Shown: positions 9,590 through 19,276, numbered from the stretch's first letter. The stretch: DNA of 64,000 nt from Cesiribacter sp. SM1 (GCF_020178975.1 NZ_JAHXBU010000040.1:101476-165475); one strand, 5' to 3'. The notes: generated from the letters alone by a model not told the origin. Made by a program: numbers and translations.

Positions 9590-10734
9590 GCTATAATTTT
9601 TAAAGTGTCTTTTACAAAAGTTGCTTTTTCCCGCAGGCGGTCCAGGTCGGTATCAACAATGGTAACATGGCCCATTTTGCGGAATGGCTTGGTTAATTTC
9701 TTACCGTACAAATGCACATGCACACCGCTTAGCTGCAGTACTTCTTCCATGCCGGTATAGCGTGCCGTACCGCTGTAACCAGCCTCTCCCAGCAGGTTTA
9801 CCATGGCCGAAGGTATTTTAGCTGCAGTATCGCCCAGTGGCAGACCCAGAATGGCCCGCAGGTGCTGCTCATACTGCGAAGTTAAATTTGCTTCTATGGT
9901 CTGGTGTCCGCTGTTGTGCGGACGCGGGGCCACTTCGTTCACCAGCACAGCGCCATCGGTGGTAACAAACATTTCTACTGCCAGTAAGCCAACAATATTC
10001 AGTTCACGGGCTACTTTCAGCGCTATTTGTTCTGCTTCCTGAACCACCCCGGCTGCCAGGCGGGCAGGCGCAAAAAGGTACTCCACCAGGTTATGTTCGG
10101 GGTGGAACACCATTTCTACGGCAGGAAAGGCTTTTTCCTCACCCAGGGTATTACGTGCAACAATCACTGAAATCTCTGTCTGGAACTGGACCAGCTTTTC
10201 CAGCAAACCGGGCTTATCGAAAGCTTTTTCCAGATCCAGGGCATCATTGAGTCTTTGTACCCCGCGGCCATCGTAACCCTCCCTGCCCAGTTTGTGCATT
10301 GCCGGCAAAAAATCGAGGTGCTTGCTAACCTCCTGCCGGTTTTCTGTAAGAATAAAATCTGCAGTAGGGATGCCCTTATCCGTGAAGAACTGCTTTTGGG
10401 TACGCTTATCCTGAATCAGCGCTATCACCTCCGGTTGTGGGAATACCTGTTTGCCCAGCTGCTGCAGGGCTTTGAGTGCTTCTACATTTACATTTTCGAT
10501 TTCTATGGTTAGCAGGTCAAACTGTTTGCCCCATTCCAGAACAGTATTGTAATCGGTAAGGGAGCCCTGTGTAAAAGAGCTTGCCAGCTGGTGGCAGGGA
10601 GCCTGTGGGTCGGGATCGAGCATGTGCAGCTCCAGGTTATAATCTACTGCCGATTGTATGAGCATACGTCCCAGCTGGCCGCCGCCCAGTACACCCACTT
10701 TGATTTCTTGATTAAACGCCATTGCAATTAACAA
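9586..10734 (-). CDS. purK: 5-(carboxyamino)imidazole ribonucleotide synthase
   Basis: A 382-residue ATP-grasp enzyme that carboxylates AIR to N5-CAIR, the substrate of PurE. It shows the N-terminal GVLGGGQLGRML nucleotide-fold motif, an ATP-grasp core with LVEYLFAPAR, and the signature VNEVAPRPHNSGH. The frame opens at 10734. An alternative in-frame ATG four codons later (MAFNQEIK) may be the true start, because it fits the usual N-terminus better. It forms an operon with purE. Confidence 0.97.
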   Translation of the reverse strand: MLIAMAFNQEIKVGVLGGGQLGRMLIQSAVDYNLELHMLDPDPQAPCHQLASSFTQGSLTDYNTVLEWGKQFDLLTIEIENVNVEALKALQQLGKQVFPQPEVIALIQDKRTQKQFFTDKGIPTADFILTENRQEVSKHLDFLPAMHKLGREGYDGRGVQRLNDALDLEKAFDKPGLLEKLVQFQTEISVIVARNTLGEEKAFPAVEMVFHPEHNLVEYLFAPARLAAGVVQEAEQIALKVARELNIVGLLAVEMFVTTDGAVLVNEVAPRPHNSGHQTIEANLTSQYEQHLRAILGLPLGDTAAKIPSAMVNLLGEAGYSGTARYTGMEEVLQLSGVHVHLYGKKLTKPFRKMGHVTIVDTDLDRLREKATFVKDTLKIIA

Positions 10735-10939
10735 GTACAGTACAACGTATAAGGTATTTAGTATTTTACGCTATAACAGGGCGGGTAGATCCAGGTGAAA
10801 TTGCACACATCCGGCTGCTATCATTACCCAGTCTTTAATCCCGTGAGTAAAACTACTGTTAACGAGCCTCACGATGAATGATCTGCGCTGAACCCTGTTA
10901 GAATTGCACAAAGATAAGTTATTTTTATGGCAGTAGGCG

Positions 10940-10974
10940 TTTAGGCGCGATCCCTGCATTAAATTATACCTTTG
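10940..10974 (+). promoter_or_regulatory. Candidate Bacteroidota promoter of coaX
   Basis: TACCTTTG at 10967-10974 matches the Bacteroidota -7 consensus TAnnTTTG exactly, about 90 bases before the coaX start. The upstream element is weak (TTTA at 10940-10943, 23 bases away), so the assignment rests on the -7 box and the position. Confidence 0.4.
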
Positions 10975-11065
10975 CAGCTTTACGCACAACGGCTTGCTGA
11001 GGAGAGTGTTTGTGCCAAAACTGTATACCGCCACCTATATGTTAACCCCTTTTCATTAGTTCAAT

Positions 11066-11818
11066 ATGCGGAGCATCGCCATAGATTTAGGGAACACAAG
11101 GGCAAAAGTTGCCCTGTTTGAAGATACAAAGCTTGTTCGGCTGGAAAGCGGGCTGGAAATTAGCGCCATTACAGACTGGTGCCGCCGGCAGCAGGCTCAA
11201 TATGCTATTGTGGCGTCAGTAGGGGTCTCGCCCGAGCCGGTGGTCGCTTCGCTTAGTCCATTTTTGCAAACACTGCTGTTGCAGCCAGGCCTCCCCCTGC
11301 CCATTCAGGTAGCGTATAAAACACCGCAAACACTTGGGGCCGACAGAATAGCTGCAGCCGTGGGAGGCGCTGCCTACTGTGCCGGTAAGCCAGTGCTGGT
11401 GTTTGATGCCGGAACCTGCCTTACCCATGAGTTTGTTACACAGGAAGGAAATTATTTAGGGGGAGCAATTTCTCCCGGTTTGCACATGCGGCTCCGGGCA
11501 ATGCACAGTTTTACGGCTCGTTTACCACTGATAGCACTTGAGCAGGGAGAAGAACCACCCATAACCGGGCAGAGCACTGCGGAATGTTTACAGAGCGGAG
11601 CATATTGGGGTATGCTTGGTGAAATAGAAAGCACAATACTGCGTTATAGAAAAATCTCTCCTCATTTGAGTGTAATTCTTTGTGGGGGAGATGCTAAAAC
11701 TTTTGAAAACAAATTAAAAGGAAGCATCTTTGTGGTTTCAGAATTGGTGCTATTCGGGCTCAATGAGATTTTACGATACAATGTTTTGCAGAAGAAAAGT
11801 TCTGCTCCTGCTGTTTAG
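11066..11818 (+). CDS. coaX: Type III pantothenate kinase
   Basis: A 250-residue ASKHA-fold kinase for the first committed step of coenzyme A synthesis. The phosphate-1 motif DLGNTRAKVALF is near the N-terminus. DAGTCLTHEF (Asp114) is the pantothenate and metal region, and GADRIAAAVGG is the conserved substrate loop. GGAISPGLHMRLRAMH is present in full. The length is typical. Its 3' end overlaps the next gene's 5' end (11763 or 11781), so the two are probably cotranscribed. Confidence 0.96.
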   Translation: MRSIAIDLGNTRAKVALFEDTKLVRLESGLEISAITDWCRRQQAQYAIVASVGVSPEPVVASLSPFLQTLLLQPGLPLPIQVAYKTPQTLGADRIAAAVGGAAYCAGKPVLVFDAGTCLTHEFVTQEGNYLGGAISPGLHMRLRAMHSFTARLPLIALEQGEEPPITGQSTAECLQSGAYWGMLGEIESTILRYRKISPHLSVILCGGDAKTFENKLKGSIFVVSELVLFGLNEILRYNVLQKKSSAPAV

Positions 11819-13067
11819 CCTCATTGCTGCCACTGGCGCAACGGCACAGGTAGGGCAGTCACCATACACCGTTCGTGGTATTGGAAGTATTAATAACCTG
11901 GCTACCGCCCGCACAGCAGGCATGGGTGGTGTAGGTATAGGGAACACACACCCACTTTTTCTTTCCATCCAGAACCCGGCCCTACTGGCATACAATGCTT
12001 ACTATACCACAGCCCTTGCCGGCTTAAGTGTAGAATCGAGGCGCCTGGCTACAACCGAAACCCAGGACAGGCTCAGCAGCGGAGGCTTCGATTATCTGTC
12101 GGTGTCTTTTCCACTCTTGAGAAATAAAATTGGTTTTAATATTGGCCTGGCACCCTATAGCACTGTTAGTTATAGTTTGCTGGCTACCGATCCTGTTCAG
12201 GGCTTGCCTAACAGCATGTCTACTGCCTTATACGAAGGTAGTGGCGGTATCACGCAGGCCTATGCTGCCACAGGTATCAATTTATATAAAGGTATTAGTG
12301 CTGGTGTAAGGGTATCTTACCTCTTTGGTAGCATTAGCGAGCAAATTTCTACTACCTTTTCCAGCGACTCGGTTAGTGCCCCTGGTTACACCACGGTTTT
12401 TAACGAGAGAAGCAATTATTCCGACATCCTGATCAGCGGTGGCCTTGCCTACAGAAAAGAGTTGAACAGGGAAAAACAAACTTATATCATGGCCGGTTTC
12501 ACCTATGATTTAGAAACCGATGTAAATGCCACGCTTACTTTTAACAGATCACGCACGCAGCCCCTAAGTAGTGGTGGGATTTTAGTAAATGATACCTTGG
12601 CTAATAATTACAAAGGATCATTAATTTTACCTGCTGCTATAGGTGTTGGTGCATCTTTTGGCCGCTTATACCACTACACTGTAGGTGCCGATGTACGAAT
12701 GCAGGACTGGAGCCGTTACAGCAATTTTGAGTCCGGGGCCGAAAGTGGCCTGGGAAACAGCTACAGGGTTTCTGCAGGCGGTGAATGGACCCCTAATTAT
12801 GTCTCCAGAAACTATTTCAACAGGGTGACGTATCGTACGGGGGTTCAGGTAGAAAAAACGCCTTTTTTAATAAATGGTGAAGAAATTAACGAGTTTGGCA
12901 TAAATTTTGGCTTTACCTTTCCTGTAGGTGCTTCTGGTGTGCATACCAGCTTTTCGCTGGGGCAACGGGGCAAAACCGACAATGATTTGATTCGGGAGCG
13001 CTATTTCCGGATTGGTTTAGGGGTTACCCTTAACGAGCGTTGGTTTGAAAGGTATAAGTACGATTAA
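11763..13067 (+). CDS. Outer-membrane beta-barrel protein (FadL/porin-like)
   Basis: A secreted protein of 428 to 434 residues. The ATG at 11763 or at 11781 (MFCRRKVLLLLFSL) gives a normal signal peptide ending ATAQ; an earlier in-frame start at 11730 is unlikely. The mature part has repeated glycine- and aromatic-rich beta strands and ends with a strand rich in aromatic residues, as in outer-membrane barrels. The region GIGSINNLATARTAGMGG resembles the N-terminal plug region of Bacteroidota porin-like proteins related to the FadL/OmpP1 group. Substrate unknown. It lies between coaX and a secreted repeat protein in an envelope-related block. Confidence 0.7.
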   Translation: MRFYDTMFCRRKVLLLLFSLIAATGATAQVGQSPYTVRGIGSINNLATARTAGMGGVGIGNTHPLFLSIQNPALLAYNAYYTTALAGLSVESRRLATTETQDRLSSGGFDYLSVSFPLLRNKIGFNIGLAPYSTVSYSLLATDPVQGLPNSMSTALYEGSGGITQAYAATGINLYKGISAGVRVSYLFGSISEQISTTFSSDSVSAPGYTTVFNERSNYSDILISGGLAYRKELNREKQTYIMAGFTYDLETDVNATLTFNRSRTQPLSSGGILVNDTLANNYKGSLILPAAIGVGASFGRLYHYTVGADVRMQDWSRYSNFESGAESGLGNSYRVSAGGEWTPNYVSRNYFNRVTYRTGVQVEKTPFLINGEEINEFGINFGFTFPVGASGVHTSFSLGQRGKTDNDLIRERYFRIGLGVTLNERWFERYKYD

Positions 13068-13081
13068 GAAAAACAAGAAAG

Positions 13082-14425
13082 ATGAAGATGAAAAATGCAC
13101 TTTTGGGATTAGCGTTCTTCGTAGGTGCTATAGGTACCGTTAACGCTCAGCAGTCCCCTCAGGAGCCATGCGGCGATCCTGCAACAACCTGGAATTACCC
13201 TGAAGACAAGAAAACTGCTTCAGAAAAAAATGCCAGGTATAACGATGAAATGAAGCTTGGTAACTACCGTGCTGCCGCAACTGCGCTACACTGGTTACTC
13301 AAAAACGCACCAACCTTCAACCCTGCTATTTACATCAATGGCGTTACTATATACGATGAGTTAGCTAACGCTGAGAAAGATCCTGCAAAGCAGAAGGTGT
13401 ACCAGGACTCAGTACTTACCCTCTACGATCTGCGCATTAAGCACTACTGCAACGAAGCAGAGAATATGGAGCGTAAAGCATACTATGCTTACAAATACTT
13501 TGCTGCAGATAAAGATCGCCTGCCGGTACTATATAATACACTGAAGCGTACTGCAGAGCTGAACCAGGAAAAAATGTCGTTTGCCAACGCGGTAGGTTAT
13601 ATGGTAGCCATGCAGCGTTACAAAGCGGCCAATCCTAATGCGCTTACAGACGAGCAGGTGCTTGATCAGTACGATATCGTGATGAAAGCGCTTGATAATG
13701 CACTGCAGGCACAGCCTGAGCAGGCAGAGACTATTGATAAGTACAAAGGCATTGTGGACAATCTCCTGATTAAAATGGTGAATGTTGACTGCGACTTTGT
13801 AGAGAAGAACTTTGGTCCTAAAATGCAGCAGAACCCATCAGACGTACAGACAGCTAAAAAAGTATTTAAGCTGCTGCGCGTTGGTAACTGTACCGACAGG
13901 CCATTGTACCTGAATGCCATCACAACCATCTACCAGTCGGAGCCTACTTTTGAGCTGGCTAAGTATCTTGCCCTTAAGTATATTGGTGAAAAGAACTACA
14001 GCGAAGCCAACAAGTACATCAATGAAGCCATCAGCATGGCTACCACAACCAAAGATAAAGGTGAGCTTTTCCTGCTGCAGGCACAGCTGGCCGGTCAGCG
14101 TGGTTCTAAATCAGAAGCCCGTTCTCTGGCTTACAAAGCAGCAGAGGCAGATCCAAGTTCAGCTTCTAAGGCATACAGCCTGATTGGCAGACTTTATATG
14201 GACAGCCAGGAGTGCTATGGTAACCAGGATATTGTTGCTGACCGTGCTATTTATATTGCGGCATACGAAATGTTCCAGAGAGCTGGCGACAGCGGTGGAA
14301 TGTCCAGGGCAAAAGCTCAGTTTCCTTCTAAAGGAGAGCTTTTTGATAAGAACATCGCAGTAGGCAGCGAAATGAAAGTAGGATGCTGGATCAATGAAAC
14401 TGTTACACTGCGTACACGCGACTAA
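13082..14425 (+). CDS. Exported TPR-like repeat protein
   Basis: A 447-residue protein with a signal peptide ending VNAQ. The rest is largely alpha-helical, with alternating Ala, Leu and Tyr positions typical of tetratricopeptide-like helices, including KYIGEKNYSEANKYINEAI and KAYSLIGRLYMDSQECYG. It begins 14 bases after the barrel gene and is followed by a terminator, so it closes the coaX transcript. The function is unknown. In this position it may bind periplasmic partners of the barrel protein, which is inference. Confidence 0.75.
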   Translation: MKMKNALLGLAFFVGAIGTVNAQQSPQEPCGDPATTWNYPEDKKTASEKNARYNDEMKLGNYRAAATALHWLLKNAPTFNPAIYINGVTIYDELANAEKDPAKQKVYQDSVLTLYDLRIKHYCNEAENMERKAYYAYKYFAADKDRLPVLYNTLKRTAELNQEKMSFANAVGYMVAMQRYKAANPNALTDEQVLDQYDIVMKALDNALQAQPEQAETIDKYKGIVDNLLIKMVNVDCDFVEKNFGPKMQQNPSDVQTAKKVFKLLRVGNCTDRPLYLNAITTIYQSEPTFELAKYLALKYIGEKNYSEANKYINEAISMATTTKDKGELFLLQAQLAGQRGSKSEARSLAYKAAEADPSSASKAYSLIGRLYMDSQECYGNQDIVADRAIYIAAYEMFQRAGDSGGMSRAKAQFPSKGELFDKNIAVGSEMKVGCWINETVTLRTRD

Positions 14426-14448
14426 CCGTTATCATAGATAGCTTAAAG

Positions 14449-14477
14449 AAAAGCGGCTTATGTGGGCCGCTTTTTTT
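14449..14477 (+). terminator. Rho-independent terminator after the TPR-like gene
   Basis: AAGCGGC (14451-14457) pairs with GCCGCTT, followed by a seven-T run ending at 14477. It sits only 11 bases before the lptC start. Confidence 0.8.
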
Positions 14478-14488
14478 AATTTTGCAAA

Positions 14489-15031
14489 ATGAAAGAATCG
14501 ATCGTTGGTTTTATTCTGTTTAGTTTACTGTTCTGGAGCTGTAATGGTAAGGAAGATGTAACCGAAGTTGCCACATATGAAGGCCCTTTGGTGGAGTTAG
14601 ACAGTGTACAAACCCTTTACAGCGATTCTGCTGTGGTGCGGGTGCAGTTACAGGCAGCAAAACAGTACGAATTTGAAAATGGTAACAGGGAGTTCCCTGT
14701 TGGCATCTATGTAGAATTTTATGATCCTGATGGTAGTGTTTCCTCTACGCTTATGGCTGATAAGGCCTACTATTTCAAGGAGCAAGACCGCTATACTGCA
14801 GTTGGAAATGTGGTAATAGAAGGGAAAAAAGAAAATAACCGGCTCGATACGGATACCCTGCACTGGTCTCCGCCTACAGCAAGAGTATATACAAAAGCCC
14901 GGGTTGTAATTACAGAGCAGCAAGATACACTGCGCGGCTTAGGCCTTGAGGCCAGCCAGGATTTTTCAAGCTATACGGTCTTAAATCCCGAAGGCAGTAC
15001 CCTTTTGAAAGAAGAAGATAATGAGCAGTAA
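14489..15031 (+). CDS. lptC: LPS export ABC transporter periplasmic protein LptC
   Basis: A 180-residue lipoprotein (signal ending LLFWSC) with the jelly-roll OstA/LptC fold. The features FPVGIYVEFYDPDG, TLMADKAYYF and YTAVGNVVIEG are typical of Bacteroidota LptC, which relays lipopolysaccharide from LptBFG to LptA/D. Its frame overlaps the next ORF by 11 bases, which suggests coupled translation. It begins directly after a terminator and so probably has its own promoter. Confidence 0.9.
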   Translation: MKESIVGFILFSLLFWSCNGKEDVTEVATYEGPLVELDSVQTLYSDSAVVRVQLQAAKQYEFENGNREFPVGIYVEFYDPDGSVSSTLMADKAYYFKEQDRYTAVGNVVIEGKKENNRLDTDTLHWSPPTARVYTKARVVITEQQDTLRGLGLEASQDFSSYTVLNPEGSTLLKEEDNEQ

Positions 15032-15362
15032 AACCATAGACACAGCACTGATTTCCCTTAGTGCAGGTTGCCTGGTAATTACAATTTTAGAAACAATAAC
15101 GCAGGGAATAAGCTTTGGCTATCTCTGGCTGATGCTCAGTGTGCTGCTTTGGCTGGTGTACATGGTTCGGAAAAAGAACCGTACTGCCGCTCAGGGTGCT
15201 GCTGATGCAGATAAAAAGACAAGGGGTACTACAACTGCGCAGGTAAAAGGTAAAAAGGTGCGCTTTGGAGGAAAACGCTCCCGGTCTGGCGGCGATGCTC
15301 GTTCATCATCAAAGCCTACATCCGAATCCAAACAGGCCCAAAACCGTAAAAAGGAGCAGTAA
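15021..15362 (+). CDS. Small membrane protein with basic tail, unknown function
   Basis: A 113-residue protein with two N-terminal hydrophobic segments (about residues 7-28 and 30-47), then a Lys/Arg/Ser-rich, low-complexity cytoplasmic tail to the end. It overlaps lptC at its 5' end and shares the base before the next start at 15362, so all three genes form one tight operon. I recognise no family. The basic tail could bind anionic lipids or nucleic acid, which is speculation. Confidence 0.7.
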   Translation: MSSKTIDTALISLSAGCLVITILETITQGISFGYLWLMLSVLLWLVYMVRKKNRTAAQGAADADKKTRGTTTAQVKGKKVRFGGKRSRSGGDARSSSKPTSESKQAQNRKKEQ

Positions 15363-16657
15363 TGGATTGGTCAATTGTTTATGTTATTCTGGGATCCCTG
15401 GTATTCTCGGCTTTTTTTTCCGGAATGGAAATAGCCTTTGTATCAGCAGACAGGCTACAGATAGAGCTTGAACGCAAGCAGGGGCAACTCAGCGGACGTA
15501 TTCTTTCTAATTTCATCAATAACCCTTCCGGTTTTATAGGCACTACTTTAATCGGTAATACCATTGCCCTGGTCGTGTATGGTTATTTTATGGCCCTGGT
15601 ACTCGAACCGGTTATAGCAGAAATACTGCCCGATGGCATGGGTTCCGAACTGCATGATACCCTGGTGCTTCTTATCCAAACGGTAGCATCAACTCTTATT
15701 GTGCTGGTAACAGCCGAATTTACCCCCAAAAGTATCTTTCTGATTAACCCTAACTGGTTACTGCACCTGCTGGCGCTGCCAATGCAGCTCATCTACTGGA
15801 TCATGTGGCCGCTCGTGGTAATCATCATTGGTGCCAGTAAATGGATCATCAGGAATGTACTCCGGCAGCAAATGGCCGACGACAGACCGGTATTTCAGCT
15901 AACCGACCTGAACAACTTTATTAAGCGTTATGTAGCCCGGCCACTAAAAAGTGCCGAAGATGAGCTTGTAGATGCCCGTATTTTCAACAATGCACTTGAA
16001 TTTAAAACGATAAAGGTGCGTGACTGCATGATACCAAGAACAGAAATGGTATCTGTGGATATAGAAGAGGGTATAGAGGCGCTAAAACAGGAGTTTATTG
16101 ATACAGGACATTCAAAGATTCTGGTTTACCGCGATTCTATTGATGAGGTAATCGGCTATTGCCATATGCTGGAGATGTTTAAAAAGCCAAAAGACATTCA
16201 GGCAATTTTAACGCCCATCATTATAGTGCCGGAAACCATGCTTGCCAATGAGCTGCTCATCCAGTTTATTACAGAGCACAAAAGCCTGGCCCTTGTTGTA
16301 GATGAATTTGGCGGTACCTCTGGTATCGTAAGCATGGAAGATATCATTGAACAGATCTTTGGCGAAATTCACGATGAGCATGATGAGGAAGACCTGGTAG
16401 AACAGCAACTCGACAGCGATACCTGGTTGTTTAGTGCCCGTCATGAAATTGATTACCTCAACGAGGAATACGGCTGGGATTTGCCTGTAGGTGATTATGA
16501 TACCCTCAGCGGCCTTATACTTTCAGAGCACGAAGATATCCCGAACCTGAACCAGGAGGTAAAAATAGGCCCTTACCTGTTCACCATTCTGTCTCTTCAG
16601 GGTAACCGTATCAACACCGTAAAACTGCATCTGCTGGATGCAAATGAAGATGGTTAA
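15362..16657 (+). CDS. CNNM/CorC family (hemolysin-like) transporter with CBS domains
   Basis: A 431-residue protein. The N-terminal DUF21/CNNM domain has three or four membrane helices (residues 1 to about 140). It is followed by a CBS pair (about 205-330, with RDCMIPRTEMVSVD and LVVDEFGGTSGIVSMEDI), then a C-terminal CorC/HlyC domain (about 345-425). In other bacteria this family takes part in magnesium or cobalt efflux. In Bacteroidota the related GldE is linked to gliding. This copy lies with lptC and before ppiD. The precise ion is not known. Confidence 0.85.
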   Translation: MDWSIVYVILGSLVFSAFFSGMEIAFVSADRLQIELERKQGQLSGRILSNFINNPSGFIGTTLIGNTIALVVYGYFMALVLEPVIAEILPDGMGSELHDTLVLLIQTVASTLIVLVTAEFTPKSIFLINPNWLLHLLALPMQLIYWIMWPLVVIIIGASKWIIRNVLRQQMADDRPVFQLTDLNNFIKRYVARPLKSAEDELVDARIFNNALEFKTIKVRDCMIPRTEMVSVDIEEGIEALKQEFIDTGHSKILVYRDSIDEVIGYCHMLEMFKKPKDIQAILTPIIIVPETMLANELLIQFITEHKSLALVVDEFGGTSGIVSMEDIIEQIFGEIHDEHDEEDLVEQQLDSDTWLFSARHEIDYLNEEYGWDLPVGDYDTLSGLILSEHEDIPNLNQEVKIGPYLFTILSLQGNRINTVKLHLLDANEDG

Positions 16658-16696
16658 TAATACTTGTACGAAAGCAAGTATACGTAGCGTTAATAT

Positions 16697-16727
16697 TTTG
16701 AAATTAAGCATTTATACTCTTATTTTG
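16697..16727 (+). promoter_or_regulatory. Candidate promoter of the PpiD-like gene
   Basis: TTTG at 16697-16700 and TATTTTG at 16721-16727 are spaced by 20 bases, close to the Bacteroidota pair TTTG and TAnnTTTG. The start codon follows 23 bases later. The -7 box lacks one T from consensus. Confidence 0.4.
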
Positions 16728-16749
16728 CGGTTCTTTCAAAGTCAATATA

Positions 16750-18861
16750 ATGGCAGTGATCAATACAATTAGAGAGAAACTTGGCGTACTTGTGCTGGTG
16801 TTTATAGGACTGGCTATTGGGGCGTTCATTCTGGCCGATATGTTCGGGCCGAATTCATCCTTCAATGCACCAGACCGCACCGTGGGTGAGATCGCAGGGC
16901 AGGAGGTTAGCGTAGATGAGTTTAACCTCAAGGTAGAAGAGTTGGAAAACCAGTACCAGATGCGTACAGGCGCTCCTATTACAGAAGCACAGCGTGCAGC
17001 AATCCGTAATCAGGCCTGGGAAGCACTCATTGCCGAAAAAGCGTTCCGTCAGCAGTTCAACAGGCTGGGAATTGCAGTAACCGACGATGAGATTGTTGAC
17101 ATGGTTCAGGGTAATAACATCAGCCCTGAAATTCAGCAGGCCTTCACAAACCCTGAAACAGGAGAGTTTGACCGCAACCAGTTGCTTTCTTACCTGCAGA
17201 ACATCAAAAACATGCCTCCACAGCAGCAAATGCAGTGGTATATGTTTGAGCAGACCCTTCGCCCGGCCCGTGCCCGCATGAAGTACGATAACCTGCTGCT
17301 GAAGAGCGAATACATTACAACAGCAGAAGCTCAGCGCGAGTACAACAGCCAGAATGCTGTAGCCGAGGTTAAGTACCTCTACATTCCATACTACTCTATT
17401 GGCGACTCTACTGTTCAGGTATCTGAATCTGAACTGACCCAGTATCTGGAAGAAAACAAGAGCCGCTACCAGTCAGAAGCTACCCGCAGCCTTAAATATG
17501 TAGTGTTTCCGGTGCAGCCGTCCGAGTCTGACCGTGAGATATTCAACCGCGAGCTTCAGCAGCTGAAAGACGATTTTGCTGCCGCTAATAATGATTCTAC
17601 TTTCGCCGTAAGAAATACAGAGGCAGGTCCTGCTTTTGCACGTTATGGCCTTGATCAGTTGCCAGCCCAGCTGCAGTCTAACGCAGGTCAGCTTCAGGAA
17701 GGGCAGATCTACGGTCCTTTCGATGAAAACGGATCAACCGTACTGTATAAAGTAAGCAGCATTGCCAGTGACTCAGTTTACCGTGCCCGTGCAAGCCATA
17801 TTTTGGTACGTGCCGGTGAGGGTACAACTCCGGAGCAGAAAGCAGAAGCCCGTAAAAAAGCAGAAGGTCTTTTAGCCCAGCTGCGTGGCGGTGCTGATTT
17901 TGCTCAGCTGGCACGTGAAAACAGCGACGATCCTTCTGCCTCACGTGGTGGTGATCTGGGCTGGTTTGCGCAGGGCCGTATGGTTGAGCCTTTTGAGAAT
18001 GCAGTGTTTGAAAGAAATGAAGCCGGCCTGGTAAACCGTGTGGTAGAAACCAACTATGGCTATCACATCATCAATGTTACTGAGCCTAAAACCAATACAG
18101 TTTACAAGATTGCCCGCGTACAGGCCGACCTGACGCCTGGTGACCAGACCCGTAACGAAGCCTACCGCAAAGCAGAAATTTTTGCAGCCGAAGCGGAAAG
18201 CCCTGAGGAGCTGGAGAAGCTTGCAAAAGAACAGGGGCTTAATGTTCAGGAAGCCCGCGGTATTGGCCAGAACGAACGCCGTGTGGATAATATGTTCAAT
18301 GCACGCCAGTTAGTAATGTGGGCCTTTGCAGACGACACTGAGCAGGGTGAGGTATCAAACGTTTTTGAACTCGACGATCAGTATGTTGTAGCCGTGTTAA
18401 CTGGTAAAAGCGATAAAGGAACTGCTCCGCTGGCCGATGTGCGTGACGAAGTGTTAGCACAGGTTAAAAACGAGAAGAAGGCCAAGCAGATCAAAGACAA
18501 GCTTGCTTCCCTGAATGGCTCACTCGATGAAATGGCTCAGAAGTATGGCTCCGATGCCAGCGTGTATACTGCCAGCGACGTTAAGCCAAATGTATATACC
18601 CTTTCTGCAGTAGGTTACGCTCCTGAAGTAGTAGGTGCCGCCTTTGGTTTGAAAGAAGGAGAACGTTCGCAGCCGCTAGAAACACAGCAGGGCGTAGTGA
18701 TCGTAGAAACTGTTAATAAAACAGAGCCTGCCGAAATTGCTGACTATGGAAGCGTTAAAGAGCAGCTGTTGCAGCGCAGAGCCTCAAGAACTCCTTATCT
18801 TATTTCAGAGGCAGTTAAAGAAAAGGCTGAAATTGAAGACGAACGATATAAGTACTTCTAA
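16750..18861 (+). CDS. PpiD/SurA-like periplasmic peptidyl-prolyl isomerase
   Basis: A 703-residue protein anchored by one N-terminal membrane helix (about residues 13-31), with a large periplasmic part. A SurA-N-like chaperone domain is followed by a parvulin (rotamase) domain at about residues 345-455, with RARASHILVRA, SDDPSASRGGDLGWF and YGYHIINV. Further C-terminal domains resemble additional chaperone modules. It probably assists folding of outer-membrane proteins leaving the Sec translocon. The length is usual for the Bacteroidota version. It is monocistronic, with a strong terminator. Confidence 0.92.
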   Translation: MAVINTIREKLGVLVLVFIGLAIGAFILADMFGPNSSFNAPDRTVGEIAGQEVSVDEFNLKVEELENQYQMRTGAPITEAQRAAIRNQAWEALIAEKAFRQQFNRLGIAVTDDEIVDMVQGNNISPEIQQAFTNPETGEFDRNQLLSYLQNIKNMPPQQQMQWYMFEQTLRPARARMKYDNLLLKSEYITTAEAQREYNSQNAVAEVKYLYIPYYSIGDSTVQVSESELTQYLEENKSRYQSEATRSLKYVVFPVQPSESDREIFNRELQQLKDDFAAANNDSTFAVRNTEAGPAFARYGLDQLPAQLQSNAGQLQEGQIYGPFDENGSTVLYKVSSIASDSVYRARASHILVRAGEGTTPEQKAEARKKAEGLLAQLRGGADFAQLARENSDDPSASRGGDLGWFAQGRMVEPFENAVFERNEAGLVNRVVETNYGYHIINVTEPKTNTVYKIARVQADLTPGDQTRNEAYRKAEIFAAEAESPEELEKLAKEQGLNVQEARGIGQNERRVDNMFNARQLVMWAFADDTEQGEVSNVFELDDQYVVAVLTGKSDKGTAPLADVRDEVLAQVKNEKKAKQIKDKLASLNGSLDEMAQKYGSDASVYTASDVKPNVYTLSAVGYAPEVVGAAFGLKEGERSQPLETQQGVVIVETVNKTEPAEIADYGSVKEQLLQRRASRTPYLISEAVKEKAEIEDERYKYF

Positions 18862-18876
18862 AATATAATCTTCACA

Positions 18877-18904
18877 AAAAAGCTGCCCGAAAGGCAGCTT
18901 TTTT
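18877..18904 (+). terminator. Rho-independent terminator after the PpiD-like gene
   Basis: AAAAGCTGCC pairs with GGCAGCTTTT around a five-base loop and continues into a T-run. Confidence 0.85.
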
Positions 18905-19003
18905 GTTATTACTGAATACGCTGGTGTCCCTATATTGCGGGGAATTATTGTAACAGTGGGTTTGTTTTTCTTTACAGGAAAAAGAGAGATAAGTTAACGG
19001 TAA

Positions 19004-19276
19004 ATGATAGAGGAAAGCGGAAACAGATACGATTCATTTCGTGAAAAGCTGGATCAGCAGTATGACTGGCCCAGCCTGTATACATTTAAATTTATAGTGC
19101 CTCAGGGAAGTGAAATGCAGGTAAAGGAACTGTTTCCCGGAACTGAGGTAACAGAAAAGAAGTCCAGAAAAGGTAATTACATAAGCCTTACTGCCCGCTT
19201 AATGGCGGAGTCTAGTGATGCTATAATCGAGGTTTACCTGAAAGCGCACCATATTAAGGGCCTGATTGCTCTATAA
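19004..19276 (+). CDS. DUF493 family protein
   Basis: A 90-residue protein of the DUF493 (YbeD-like) family, which has an ACT-like ferredoxin fold. The family pattern YTFKFIVP..., then GNYISLTARLMAESSDAIIEVY, is clear. Function is unknown in this group; the E. coli homologue lies near lipoate-synthesis genes, whereas this one stands alone. The length is usual. Confidence 0.8.
   Translation: MIEESGNRYDSFREKLDQQYDWPSLYTFKFIVPQGSEMQVKELFPGTEVTEKKSRKGNYISLTARLMAESSDAIIEVYLKAHHIKGLIAL

Noticed and set aside
14477..14484. TAATTTTG box directly before lptC as its promoter
   Set aside because: Matches the -7 consensus, but it lies five bases before the start codon and its -33 region falls in a terminator stem; probably just AT-rich leader.
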